In this document: piece by piece, positions 22,742 through 34,942 of the stretch
How positions within the stretch are numbered: the stretch's first letter is position 1
Layout of the letters: each line of letters opens with the position of its first letter
NCBI GenBank assembly: GCA_022225965.2
Contig: JAKJXP020000021.1
Span: 434,001 to 498,000, forward strand
Origin: Diatrype stigma
Taxonomy: Eukaryota > Ascomycota > Sordariomycetes > Xylariales > Diatrypaceae
Length of the DNA stretch: 64,000 bases
Reading direction: 5' to 3'
Program-made: the position numbers and the translations under genes
The notes under the pieces: model-generated
What the model saw: the letters and a program-made list of their open reading frames with translations, nothing else
What the model was told of the DNA's origin: nothing
Database searches by the model: none

Positions 22742-24929
22742 GGCTAAGTGTTGATGAGAGAGAGAGAGAGACCAGGAAGGGCTTGAAGAGGCTTGACTTG
22801 CTGTGAGTGGCTCTGACTTCTCGTGAAGGGATGATCTTACACCTGCATCATGACAGTCCCTTATATCTATATTTTCAGCACCTCATGGCTCAGGACGGGG
22901 TGGAAATAAGCCGTTTCGGCCGATGGAATGGGGCATCCGAGATCTAGACGTATTACTAGGATAATGTACGCATGCGGTGGATCAGAACTGCACGTCTATA
23001 TCAGCCATTGGCACTCTATAATACCACATCGTGAAGGTAACAATAACATAATCTTCTTGAAATACAGTGTGTGACTGACCGGCTGCTCCTCGTGATGCAG
23101 ATGGGGATAAAAATAGCCCCAGTGAGATCAGAGGTAAGGTTACACCGAGAACCCTCGCATCAAGTGACTCAACGTATATGTCCTCTAGCCACAGAATTAC
23201 TGTGGTCGTAACCATTATACGCGATGATATAGTCCATGCTGAGCTATATCGCTTCGGTGGTGCCCCTACTGCGGAAAGAACTGGGGAACCCCTCAGGAAC
23301 AGCGGGCCGCCTTGAGCCTCCCCTAAGCCTCCCTGACTAGTCGCGTTACGTCGTGGCTATCGTGGCTCACGCCGAAGACAGGCGTTTGAGGCTTTACGAG
23401 GACCCTCGTTTGATAGAACCCGCATCCTGCAGGGCTGCGTAAGCATTATGCGAGCTAAGAGCACGATAACTGAGAATTGCCCGAGCGGCGGAATTTCTAT
23501 TGTCTGCGCGACTATTGAAACGTCTACGCGGCTCTGAGCTATAGGGCCGAGAGCCGGCATCGTCGTGCGGCTTCCGGATTCCGGTGAGAACAGGGCCGGT
23601 GGGCTGCGATACCCAGCTGACTGAAGTTAAGCCGTAGGTGGTAGGTCGACTGCTGAGCCAGATGGTTCTATGGAAGCACCCGAGCACGCCGCCACATGGC
23701 TGCATACCGTGATGGGATTCCATGTACTAGAGAACATCAGCATACCTAAGTCCAGTAAGTTGAGGCTTCGTTGTGGCCTGCTTCAGTATATCGAGTGGGC
23801 TGCGGGGCTGATGAACTGCTTGCCCGATCGAGCTGTGAAGCCTCTTCAGCTAGTCGCAACAATATAAAGCGCCGACGTCGATGATGAAGATGCGTACGTA
23901 CGCTAGGCGGGAGGGTGACAGCCCGCGAACCCGTGCCGCCTCTGCACTATCTGGACGCCGTTACCGAACCCCTTGCATAGGGCGTTGGCTAGCGTGTCGG
24001 AGATTTTCTGACGCGTCATGATCTTCAGACGCAGCAGCTTGACTATATGGCCCTGAACCTGATCGCATCTGGACACACTGCAGAGAGGCTGAACGGCTGA
24101 ACGAGACCCTTCCGTATGTGCGTATATGTGCGTGGGCTGCATATAGCTGCGGTGGACGGGGGGGCAGCAAGGATATGCATAAGCCGCGCATACGTAAAGA
24201 TGACCGAGATGGCCCGGGTGGTTACCGTAGCCCCCTAACACCCCCCGTTCAGGCGATCAAAAATAGAGATCCAGACTGGCCAGATTCCAGCCCAACGACA
24301 GGACGGAAGAATTCGTTGGTGACAAGGGACGCGCACGAGATTGCCAGGGATGGTGATTAGAACAAGATTTATCAGATCGCTGATCATCGTTCATCGCTCG
24401 CTGATCTGACATGCATACAGACCATGTGGCATGTGGCTTGTGCACAGAATCTAGATGTGCGGACGTTGCATTCGGCTCGTACGGGCGAGAGGGGAAAGGA
24501 TCCGCAGTCGCATAACGCGCGCCGTGGACTGATAATATAGGTCCTATCACTATAGGTAGGCTTGGTCAATGCCATCCCGACGCCTCCCCACATTCCGACT
24601 CCAAGGGTGCGGGCGCTCCCGTGGCATGGCATGGCGCAGTCGTCGTCGTCCTCCTCCTCTATTCCATTAGGAGATGGCATAGCATTGCGACTTATCGCGA
24701 GCTACCGAGGCGGGCCACCGAGGACATCCGCTGCTGAGTAAGGCGCTTGTCATGCGTCCGGCTTGGGCTGGAACCTGCTAGATGGCCAGCTATTTACATG
24801 CCAGCCGAGTTAGCATATTAGCGAGGCCCCTCCCCGTGGGCTCCTCCTCCTCAGCCAAGCCTTTCACCTTCCTACGATTTCACTTCCCCCCTCAGAAAGT
24901 TTAGCTCGGAAGACTACAAACGTTTGAAG
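22742..24929. other. Shared upstream region of laccase and small secreted protein
   Basis: About 2.2 kb between divergently transcribed genes. It includes a (GA)n run just upstream of the laccase start (about 22756-22772) and GGCATGGCAT repeats near 24630. Short open frames (for example minus 24241-23903) have no recognisable product. Confidence 0.5.
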
Positions 24930-25625
24930 ATGGTCAGCTTCTCTGCTTTCGCCCTTCTTGCGGCGCCTCTTGCCCTCGCCGGATCTTCTCGAGTTGCGAG
25001 GAGCAGTATGCCTGAGACCTTCAGTCTATATGCCTATGGAAAGGGCATCGGAGGCTCTCCCGTGTTTTACCACGACAGTGAGTTATCACCTCAGTGCTGA
25101 TGCCATGTAGGACATGATGCTGACCTTCCCTTGCGCTACAGATCTTGCGTACCTAGGCGACCCTCGGGACCTCAATGGCTCGATGCATGACATCGTGCTT
25201 TGTATGTTTTGAACTTCACATGGATGGCGTATTCATGGTATATATTGCTGACCTCTCTCCTAGTCCATAACGATGATGGCACGTTGGTCGCAAACGAGAA
25301 CGCCACCGCGTCTGGAGACGCCGAGGCCTGGTCTAACTTGACCTTCTACGTGCCTGGCCCGACGTCCACGGCTCACCAGGTGGGCTTCACCAACACGACG
25401 GGATCTTCTGATATATCTACTACGGACTTCACGTTCTACGGTGGAGTGATCTTGCACAAGCAAGATAGCAAGCTCTTGACCCTGTGGTATGCCTCGCCAA
25501 CCGACACTGACGGCATTTACACCTTGAACTGGAACGACACTGGCGATTCTTCGACCGATGGCAACATCATTGTCTCTCTGAAGGCCAAGGCACCCACGAG
25601 GCCCGCCATACCCCCTCGCCCGTAG
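24930..25625 (+). CDS. Small secreted glycoprotein of unknown function
   Basis: Three exons (24930-25077, 25142-25201, 25264-25625), both introns GT...AG with frame kept, giving 189 residues. An N-terminal signal peptide (MVSFSAFALLAAPLALAGSS) is followed by FSLYAYGKGIGGSPVFYHD, AYLGDP and repeated N-glycosylation sequons (NGS, NAT, NLT, NTT, NDT). Aromatic and glycine pairs such as FTFYGGV and LWYASPTDTDGIYTLNWND suggest a compact beta-sandwich. The tail is Pro-rich. No cysteine-rich effector pattern and no catalytic motif were seen. I recall a widespread group of fungal hypothetical secreted proteins with the same FSLYAYG...GIYTLNW pattern, without known function. Cell-wall or extracellular location is inferred from the signal peptide alone. 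Confidence 0.8.
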
Positions 25626-27291
25626 ATATAGAGTGAGGTTCTGGAGGTTGACAGGGAAATTTGTGACTACCAGGCATGGGAAGACGTGCCCATGTTGTCT
25701 AAGCAAGAGCGATCACTAGCGCTGTAGTGTCTACTATAGTCTTAAATGGAACCGTTATGGCCCCCCTTCATTTACTGTTTTGTCTCCAGGCTCAACTACC
25801 CAGGGCGGAATATCTCTCTCTTATAGTCTGGCGGGATTTATAGAAAATCTTCTCAGAGATACGATAGATCAATTGTTACCACCAATATCCATCACCTGTT
25901 CTCACATTGGTTACTGATAATATGTCGTTTTGACTCGCACAAAGAAGTGACTTCTTGCTGGGGGTAATTTCCAAGAGATCCACCGGAAATCAACATTGAT
26001 GGGATTCAAGCTTGCAGCCCCTAGCGGTTGTCGTCACTGAATATCACCATGATCAAAACGTCAAGGATGGTGAACTTAATCATCTACGTACTATAAGGAT
26101 CGTCTTTCGATATGTAGATCGATTGATGAGATCTAACAGTGTTTCCTACGTTCAAAGCCAGGATAAATTCAGGTATACTTAGTATCTATTCAGATTGATA
26201 ACTGGAGTTTTCGTCCTTTGTGTTCCTTTTGGAGAACAGTGGCGTGAGTGCTAGCGGTCATCGTGCAACCGGACACCGTTGGATCTTTTATCGCCACGTG
26301 CCACACGATACAAACCGAAAGGGTCTACTCGCCGGCTTCAGTGGAGTTTGCGGGAAGTGGCTCCCACCAATGGTCCACGGCGTCCATGGGTATCACAAGC
26401 ATAAAACCGGTTTATGGTGAATGGTAATCCTTGTGGCTGCGTAAGGGTTCTGTCATTGCAGGGCGCTATTCGGAATAGTTCGGATGTTCGTATTTATCGG
26501 GTCCGGCAATTGCTTCAGGACTGTAATATTCCAATGCTTGGACAATAGCCTCACGAGACAGCTGTATCACTAAGTCTTGGTGCGACCACAAAACGTCCTT
26601 CTCGTCCTTGGCTTGAAAGGTACAAATGCAGGGGTGGAATTTATCAGCCCCGGTGGCTTGGTGCTATTGTATTGCTATCTATATAAAGTATGACTTGACC
26701 CCCTGAACAGAATCAAGAGAGGTAGTTTCAGAAGCCGCTAGTATACCGGAGGGGTGGTACAGCCCCTGAGGCGTATAAGTGGCGTAGCGCCCAATAAACA
26801 AGCCACCAAGGGCCATGGCTACTGGTGTTCCGGACGGGCTATAAAGCCACAAAGCCGGGAGTTCCTGCCCCTTAATCTATTATAAGCTTTCTACGATGGA
26901 TTACAGGTGATACGAAAACAGGATTCCTAGACCATTGGAGGCTTTCCATACGATGGTATGTCGTACACTCTTTGCACCCCAAGCATCCGTCTAATAAATA
27001 CGCAAGCCATATTCTTCCACGGTTACCCAACATATTAATAGGGGTTGTCTATTTTTATCTCCTTCGTCTCTTACTTTATATGAAATCATGGAACAATCTC
27101 TCCGGGCTGGAATGGTTTTAACGGCACATCGGGTTTGGTAGGCTGGTTGGTTGGTATATTGAACCCCTGTACTGACCATAGCTGGAAATTCTGTGCCTTC
27201 TATTGCAACTGCCGGGTGTCAAAAGGGAGAATAATGAGCAAGGTGATATTGTATGGGAAACCGCACACCGTACAAGAATCTATCTGAAGAC
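25626..27291. other. Intergenic stretch, no gene recognised
   Basis: About 1.7 kb between the small secreted protein gene and the kinase-like pseudogene. It is AT-rich with frequent stop codons in all frames. No repeats or RNA genes were seen. Confidence 0.5.
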
Positions 27292-28120
27292 CTAGGAGGG
27301 GCTGTTCGGGTTTTGTGCCAGGAAAGAAGAAGACCCTTTCGGATCACCAATGTTCCGGCAGGATACCGGACCCTCCTCGGTTGACAGATTGCTTGTGTCG
27401 GACACACCCTCCTGGATCCCTCCCACATGGCGGTATCGTAGTCTTGGACAAGTTATGAGCCGCTCTTCCTTCCAGTCCTGCACCCTTTCATCGAAAGACC
27501 AGCAGTCATTACTGCTCAACTGGAGAGTCACAAGCTCCATCGCGGATATCTGGTTGGCATTAAGACCCGGGTTCAGGTTCGGATTCGTCTGAGAATGTGG
27601 TACAGTGATTGCGGAGCTCAATCGGCGAATATGCCGCTGATGATATGTCGGTGTGCCACATCTATGCCGATGATACCGAGATGCTGCAACGTGATAATAT
27701 CCCCGAGGAGCCTCTTTGCAAGGGGTATGGTCAAATCCTCCTCACATTGACCAAATTCCTTGACGATGTTTCGAATGGATGGGTTTTTGCCATCTTGGTC
27801 TAGAAAGCGCGAACGCATGTTTTCATATCCGAATTCCTCTATGTAACCATTGAATTCGAGCCGGAGATGGCTGGTCTGACTCATCATGGTCCACTCGTGC
27901 TCTTCGTCAAGAAGCAAGTAACAGAAGCATGTCGCTTCCAATCAGTGTTGTGTACAAATCTAAATCATAGCATTGTCGAGTTTCAGCTTCCTGCATAGTA
28001 CATCCAGTACTTGGTTATACCTACCAGCTTTAATGCGTGCCCTTTCTCCCGAATTCCGACCTTGAAGACGTGTGCGTGTGAGCCTTCTCCGATATACTCT
28101 AGGGACTCGATTCTCTGCGA
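27292..28120 (-). pseudogene. Decayed protein-kinase-like (Fta2-type fungal kinase-like) gene
   Basis: Three separated pieces in gene order. At about 28120-28033 a nucleotide-binding loop reads IESLEYIGEGSHAHVFKVG and then ALKL, followed by GTAGGT, a plausible donor. At 27941-27618 comes CFCYLLLDEEHEW..., then IRNIVKEFG and LAKRLLGDIITLQHLGIIGIDV, which resembles the catalytic-loop region of small fungal kinase-like proteins. There the frame stops at TGA, but moving by one base continues with LSSAITVPH, just as the family does (D-L/F-S-x-A-x-T-V-P-H). The third piece runs to 27292. The single-base frameshift near 27618, no obvious start codon and a missing segment between the first two pieces argue for a broken gene. 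The usual HRD is absent (GIDV). An unusual intron at the frameshift is less likely. Confidence 0.55.
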
Positions 28121-29220
28121 GAGATATGTAGAGTACTATGGGTGAGAGGAACGTAGGGTAAAGCCGAGATATAGGAGAGATTCAGGAGAGAGTGCATAAA
28201 TAAGATAAGATGGCAGCATTTGATTGGTTATTAACCTGTCGTTATATGTCTTACCTAGTGCGTTACCAGGGGCTTATATGTAGCTTGGTGATAGCCTTCA
28301 AAGAATTCCCGGTTAATCGGATCAACTACATTGATTCATGCTGCTATCAAAAGCCCTTCCGGCGACGGATCCGTATCAAAGAACCTTAACATGGTCGTCC
28401 GTCCGGCTCCACGACGAAACGGGGGACGGGGCGCTCACCGGCTTATAGTACGGAAGGCGGCCGGGGGTAGGGGGCGCAGACCCCGGACGGACAGTGGGGC
28501 CGCGCACCGCACCGTCAAAGAAGCCCATGCCAAGGCCAGGCGACCAGACTATACTAACTCGGTGCGTATAGTGTTGCAACGCTGACTGCTCCGCCCCCAA
28601 AGACCGCGCCCCATTCACCACCCGTTGGACTGACTGGGTAGTTAGTCAGTCAGTCACGCTCTTGTATAGGTGAGATGCAGTGCACGCAGGCGGAACTCTC
28701 GCCCACTGCTGCCTGGAGGAAGAAGCGGGGGTGAGTAAGAGGCCTCTCGCACACCCCCTGGCATCTTATGTAGTTACCGAAGTCCTTATACCAAGCTGAA
28801 GCCTAAAGCTATATGGTGACAGATGAGTGAGGGAGTCCTATGGCTGTTTCGCACCTTTCCAACTACGAAGTGTAATATTATACGCCCCCACGCTATACCG
28901 ACAACCAGGTACGTTGGGACCCATCATCATTCTCGCGGGGCCTTTGCTTATTATTTGCAGGCCGTGTCTGGTGGATAGGCCGTTAAGTGAACAATCGTAA
29001 TCCACCTTTTCCGTACGGCCCGGTCCGTCCGTTCGCGCCACGCCGCGCCGCGCCTGGGCCTGCCTTGAGTGTTCGGCATCCATCATCGGGCTCAGCTCAT
29101 TCCGTGTCTCCCACCACGGGACGGCGCGGCGCATTCACGTACGCTTTCACCGCCCCAGGCAGCAGCGGCCGAAACAACGGCAACAAACAGCGCCGTAGAG
29201 GGGCCGCCGCCGCGAAGACC
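28121..29220. other. Upstream region of the zinc-finger/protease gene
   Basis: About 1.1 kb. It contains a short GTCA repeat near 28640-28655 and GC-rich sequence at 28400-28520. The coding frame of the next gene stays open upstream to 28987 but without an ATG. Confidence 0.4.
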
Positions 29221-32200
29221 ATGCAGCCATACGGGGCCGCTACCACCGGGCAGGAGTCCGAAACCGCCCTTGGGTCTGGGGAAGGAGGAGCAGCGTCGCT
29301 GCCGCCGCCGCCGCCCCTCCAGGATGCGCTATCATCATCATCAGCGCCAATCCCGCCCATGATGCGCACCGCTAGTAACAATACGCCGTTATCACGAGCA
29401 GAGCGGCAAGCGGATCTCTCGGCTTTAACGAATATCAAAGGCGGTCGACACTCGTCCTTCGTCCCGTACAACTACGACGAGCTGCGCTTTGCGTCTTCTT
29501 TTACATATGCCACCGCCGCGCCGCCCAGCGACCATCCACAGGTGGCGGCGGCATCCCAGTATCACCCCTACCCGCTGTTCATTGGGGCCGGCGGAGAGGG
29601 CGAGGACGCGACCGCGCTCGCCACCGAATTCGGTGTCGCCTTTTTCGACTTCGGTGCCAGCGGGGGCGGGGTCGGGGGCGGTGATTGTGGAGGGGGAAAG
29701 CTGCCAGCGCCCCTTCCGATGGCATTGCAGTTCAATGACATGACGACGGGATACTCGCCGCCGGAATCCACGGCGTCTGGGGTGACGTTCTCCTCCATGC
29801 CATTCGACTTCGCGTCGGACGTCTCATCACTATCAGCCGCGCCTTCTTCTATCGCCGGAGGGGCTCCTCTCCCGGGTGAGGGGGAGGAGGGGTCTATGTC
29901 TTCTTTTTCCTCTTGCTCTGTCGTCTCATCGTCATCGCGGGACCCGAGTCCTCTGTATATGGGCCAAAGTGCTATGTCAGTAGCAGCACCTACACCAGCT
30001 GAAGTGAGCCCGTCGTCTTCACAAGCCACTGTCGTGAAACCCAGCAGAAGCCGCGACGGAGACGGAGGTGGCGGTGAAAATGTCAATAACGCGGTGGTGG
30101 GAGAGTACGTTTGTCTGGTTTACCAGTGCCAAGCCACATTCCCCCGCGCCGAGGACCTGGAGCTGCACGCGCGGACGGCACACCAACACGCCTGTCTCTG
30201 GGGCAGCAGTGGCGGCGCCGGCAGCCCGTGTGACGCCGGTGCTGCCGGCTCGAGCTTCGCCACGCGCGAGGAGCTCACCTGGCACGTCAAGAAGGAGCAC
30301 CTGCTGGTGTGCCCCGTGCTAGGCTGCCGAGAGAGCGCGTTCCCGAGCCCAGAGGCGGTCAACGACCATTTGAAGTGGGCTCATGGCGCTGATATCAAGG
30401 CTGAGACTACAGCGGCGGACGGCAGCAATGCATCGCATATTCCTGCTTCTAATGGCTTGCCCCGAGCGCCCCCCGCTACTGCCACCGCAGGAGGACCATC
30501 GCAGGTGGATATGCCTGCTTCCCCTAGGCCTGCTGGTAGAGCAAACAACCTCAAAAGAAAGACTTTCGAGTCTCCTGAGGACCGAACCCTCAAAATGCAG
30601 ATGTCCATCGGCATCTCCAAGAAGCGATGCCGAGAGCAGCTGCGCACGGTCGTCGAGAAGCGATACAAGAGGATGAACGGTGAGTCTTTGACGATCAGTC
30701 TGTCTCTTTCTTTTTTCGTATGTACTGACTCTGAGATCTAACGGGGCAAAAAAGGCGGCGGCACTGCGCGCACTGCCGACAGCCCCGGGGCTGCAGCTTC
30801 TGCTTCGCCAAGCCAGATCTCCAAGCTCGTGGAATCGGCAAGCTTCCCCCTGGTCTGGGAGCACGGCGTCCTGCCGTTCCTGATCGAGTTCATGCCGAAG
30901 TGGTGCGGGCCGGGCCACGTCATCAGCGTCGTGCGCGGCAGCGGGAAAAAGGCGCGACAGTCGAATATGAATATGAATACGAATGCTAAAGCGCGGCGCA
31001 TCTGCATCATGACGGAGGTGCCGGTGTCGCGGGCGCGGCGCCTCGTGATCGCCGGGCACGTGCGCGAGCTGCTGGGCCCCAGCTACCGGGATGCGGCGTC
31101 GTTCGTGTTCTCCACGGGGGATGTGGACCGGCTGCGGGTGTGGGCCCGGGGCCTGAACCGCGACCAGCCGGACGAAGTGTGCGAGCCGCGCAACCCGTTC
31201 TGCTACCTCAGCCCGTGCATGGGCGACAGCATCGGCGCGACGCTCGCGGGCCGCCCGGGAGGCAGCGGCAGCGGCGACGAGGTGGCGGCGACGCTGGGGC
31301 CGTGCCTGACCATCGCGGGAAATAGCCACTGGCTGGTGAACTTCCACCCGTTCATCGAGGGGGAAGGGGACGATCAGTGTAGGTGGACGGGGACCGAGGA
31401 CATCTCGGTCGAGCACCCGTCGCCCATCGACCGGGCGCAGTGCCTGGTCCAGCGGCACGACGTGCTGAGCAGCAACCCGCGCGACTTCCGCCTGGGGGCC
31501 CTGACCGCGACGTCGGGTCTTGACCTGAAGACCACGCGGGTGTCGCACGATGCGTACTGGGACGATTGCGATAAGGAGCCACCTCTGGTCATGACGGACT
31601 GGGCGCTCGTCACCGTCGGAGCCGGCCAGGAGCAACAACAGACACGACAGGCTAACATCTTGCGGAAGTTCCCCTCGGCAGGCGGCGCGCAGCGAAAAGA
31701 GACGCCGATCACGACCGCCAGCGCCGTCACCCCCGGCGCCGTAGTATGCTCGACGGGTCGCACGTCGGGCCATCAGCGCGGGATGGTCTGCGAGGTCCCA
31801 GCCTACATGTCCGGGACGAAGAACACGACTGGGAAGGCGACACGGGAGTGGTTCATAGAAGAGGAATTCAACGATGACGACGAAGAAGGCGACGACGACG
31901 ACGCGTGGATCCGGGGCGGGATCGGCGTGCCGGGCGACAGCGGGGCCGGGGTCGTGGACGCCGAGACACACGCGCTGGTCGGGCAGCTATGGGGGCGGAA
32001 CCGGTACTACGGCAGCGGGCCGCGGCACGCGTACTTCACGCCGATCCTGGACGTGATCGACGACATCCAGGAGAAGTGCCAGGAGCCTTCGCGGCCGCAG
32101 CTGCCGCAGTACCGCGAGGAGGCGGAGTGCTGGCCGGCGTACCCGGTCTGCCGGCCGTGCTTCGACCTGCGCGAGTACCTCGAGAGCCGGCGCGGCTCCC

Positions 32201-32664
32201 GCGAGTCGCTGCTGTCGATGATCGGCTGCGGCAGCAGCGTGGGGCGGGACCACGACCTGACCTCGTCGATCTCGGAGCTGGCCACGCCGAAGGAGCACGT
32301 CCGGACGCCGAGGGAGACCGCGTACCTGGTGCGCCACGTCGGTGCGGCGGATGACATGGGCGCGTTGTCGTTCGGCAGCAGCAGCAGCAATGTCTTCTCG
32401 CCCGCGTCCCTGAACAGCGTGGTGTCGCCCGCTCCCGTCCATACGTTCTACCCGGCCTTCACGGCGAAGTCGCCAGGGGCCGTGGCGGCGGCTGCTGGCG
32501 ATGGACGTAGTCCATACGCACAGACGTTGGATGAGGAAGATCTCTTCGATACGAAACCCCTTACTGTGCAAGGGGGTCTGCTGGGTAATAAGCGACCGCA
32601 TATGGCTGGGCTGGCACGTAGCAGTGATGATCACCGCCAGGGGGAGAAGAGGCGGAGGACATGA
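29221..32664 (+). CDS. C2H2 zinc-finger protein fused to a trypsin-like serine protease domain
   Basis: Two exons (29221-30679 and 30755-32664; intron GTGAGT...AAAAAG) encode 1,122 residues. The start is the first ATG in the frame (ACCATGC). The N-terminal 290 residues are Ala/Gly/Ser/Pro-rich. A zinc-finger block lies at about 297-380: finger 1 is CLVYQC-x12-H-x4-H, a stretched middle finger follows, and finger 3 is CPVLGC-x13-H-x4-H. Basic patches (LKRKTF, SKKRCREQL, EKRYKRM) suggest nuclear import. The C-terminal half contains a protease-like domain. Candidate triad residues are His684 (WLVNFHPF), Asp768 (TDWALV) and Ser882 (GVPGDSGAGVVD), in the right order with trypsin-like spacing. A conserved-looking Cys-rich segment (CWPAYPVCRPCFDLREYLES) follows. 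I infer a nuclear or DNA-associated protease or an inactive scaffold; activity is unproven. It converges with cue3, 216 bp away. Confidence 0.85.
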
Positions 32665-32880
32665 TACACATATATGGTCTAGGTAGACTCCTCGTTGAGT
32701 TCTTGACGGTTCTGGTTGCTAATGGGCAGGCTATACTTGGATTGGTCTCTTATCCATCACGTGTATATGGCGAATGATGAGTTATTGTGTGTTGTAATGA
32801 GTTTGAGGATAGGTAGGCAATTTAGCCATCCATATGAACGCAGGTCGTGATTAAGTCATAGTCTTCAGTTATACTTTTCA

Positions 32881-34942
32881 TCATCCAGGGAGACCGCCCC
32901 TCCCCATCTTCCTGGCGCGCGCATCCCTTCTATTGTGATTCGCACTCGATCCTTTATTCGCTTCCTTTCGTCTTCTAGCCTGCTCGGTATCCTTATCGCC
33001 AGTAGGACCGGCCACATTCCCTCCGCGGCCGCCGCCTCCTCGGCCTCTACCACCTCTACCTCGGCCTCGGCCCCGCGGTGCGCCTCCTCTGGAGCCGGAA
33101 GCACCACCGTCGGCATCCGAGTCTTCCGTTCCTGACCCGGCTCGCCAGGCGGTGGGTGCTAAAGTAGGTTGATCGCCGCTGAAGGCACTATACTTCGCCT
33201 CCAAATGCTTCATCTGTTGTGGGCTTCTGCCCAGCATGACAGCCCATCCCTCGATGGCTTCATCTGTCATTCCTGTATCCTGCTTCAGTTTGTTTCGGGC
33301 TTGACTTCGCCTTGTGCCCGCATCTCTATCAAAGGACTTCGGGTCCGATTGGTATGTTCTAAAGAGGACCTCCTCACTAGCGTCCTTCCGCTTTTGGTCA
33401 TCGGCATCTTCTGGGTGTCCGTCATTGGCCGCGAAGCCTGCATCAGCAGCATCGTAGGTATCATCTCGCTCATCGTCGTCAGCATCAAATGCTGATAACG
33501 CGGAGAGGATCGCCGCTTTGTTGGGGGCGTTAGACCGATCTCTGAGCACATCATCCGCTGTCTTCCCCGGATTGCGCTTGCCGAAATGTAGATTTGACGT
33601 ATCAACAGCTAATCTATCGAACTCATCATCGTCATATATGTTATGGCGCGTGGGGAGTTGTGGTGGCGTAGAACGTGGTGCGAGATCTCGGCTTTTACGC
33701 CGTGTGGTCTCTGGAGATCTGCAAATCAGTTAGAATATACCATCCTCGAATTTGGAGCTTGAACAAAACATACAAGTCCTCGGTCCGATCAGCTGTAGCT
33801 AGGTGTGGCGGCAGCGATTCTTCTAACAAGTGTGCGATGACCTGCTCATTGTCGTCATTGTACTCATCGAGCAGCTTGGAGATGAAGCCAGATCCTAAAT
33901 CAGGGAAGAGATCTTGTATTTGAGAAACCTGGCTCATACGGTGCATGTGCATTTGGCCTTGGATATCATCGTTATCTTCGGTCATGAGCCCCTTCCCCTT
34001 ATCGATTTTCCGCCTTACTAGCCTCTTCGGCCGAATATTGCCGCCGGGTTTCCGATAGCCTTCAAGTGCGACAATGACTGACTTTACTCTACTAGTAGAG
34101 GATCCTGATGCCTCCAAGCGATGTTGTAATTGCTTCAGGATAGGGGTGACGGTGACGAGTTCCGAGACCATAGAATCATTTGCACTGGTAGGACCCGCTT
34201 TGTGCGCATCCGCTGCGGCCTTCAGGGAATATAGTTGATCGGTAAGCATGGAGAATTTGGGTGGTTCTCCTTCAGTCAACCCAACTAGACACAAATAGGC
34301 AGTAGTGATGATGGTCTTCCGCAATGGGGGGTTCATGATAGTATAGCAGCTGATGAGACCATCGAGGAAATCGCTCCCGGCTAGGAAGAAGACTGCCGTG
34401 TCAGTGGAAACATGAATAAGATGGTTGATCTTCTTTAGTCGAGCCTCTAACAACCTGAGATCACCCTTCATACCCGAGTCAAGACCAACGATAAGCTGTT
34501 TCTTGAGGGCTTGCAAAGAGGCTTCAGGGGTTGCCTTCGACTTCTTGAACGTGGCATTAATGAGACTCGAAGTTCTCTTTTTCGAATAGACACGGCAGAA
34601 GTCAGAAAGGAATTCCCACTGGAGGAAAGGCGGCGGAGTCTCCGGTATTCTCAGGAGCCTCGCAGTAAGCAAGAAGGACGTCCGAAAGAGGGAGGTTGCG
34701 GACTGAGATGAACCGAGAATAGACGGGCCGGACGATGCCGTCTCTCTCACAAATGAGATGAGGAATGGCCCAACAGACTCATCGTTGACTGTCAGGCGTA
34801 AGAAATCGTGGTCCGGTAATGACAGATGAGCTTCTGCCAGAGCGACCCAACCGGATAGACAAGCCTCCCATTCTTCTGGAACCATATGTTGACGCCAAGG
34901 CGCCTCTGGGAATGGCGCAAACGGGGGTAATGTTAGTGACAT
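32881..34942 (-). CDS. cue3: Cue3/ASCC2-like CUE-domain protein (ribosome quality-control trigger complex)
   Basis: Two exons (34942-33774 and 33718-32881; 55-bp intron GTATGT...GCAG), 668 residues. The N-terminal half is helical (WEACLSGWVALAEAHL...). A CUE ubiquitin-binding domain reads QIQDLFPDLGSGFISKLL, then NEQVIAHLLEESLPPHL. The C-terminal half has DDDEFDRLAVDTSNLHFGK, DVLRDRSNAPNKAAILSALS, a TYQSDPKSFDRDA segment and an RGG-rich basic tail. This order matches yeast Cue3 and human ASCC2, subunits of the Slh1/ASCC3 helicase complex that splits collided, ubiquitinated ribosomes. I start at ATG 34942 (MSLTLPPFAPFPEAP). The frame is open about 90 bases further upstream and has sensible residues, so a missed 5' exon is possible. 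It is divergent from uS10. Confidence 0.88.

Noticed and set aside
20756..22747. 663-codon plus-strand open frame
   Set aside because: Antisense shadow of the GC-rich laccase exon. It is Val/Arg/Gly/Asp-heavy with no family, while the minus strand has every laccase motif.
23903..24241. 112-codon minus-strand open frame
   Set aside because: A short stretch (HIVKLLRLKIMTRQKISDTL) looks protein-like, but there are no splice partners and no family.
30319..31971. 550-codon minus-strand open frame
   Set aside because: Antisense to the zinc-finger/protease gene; a by-product of high GC at third positions, with His/Arg-rich nonsense composition.
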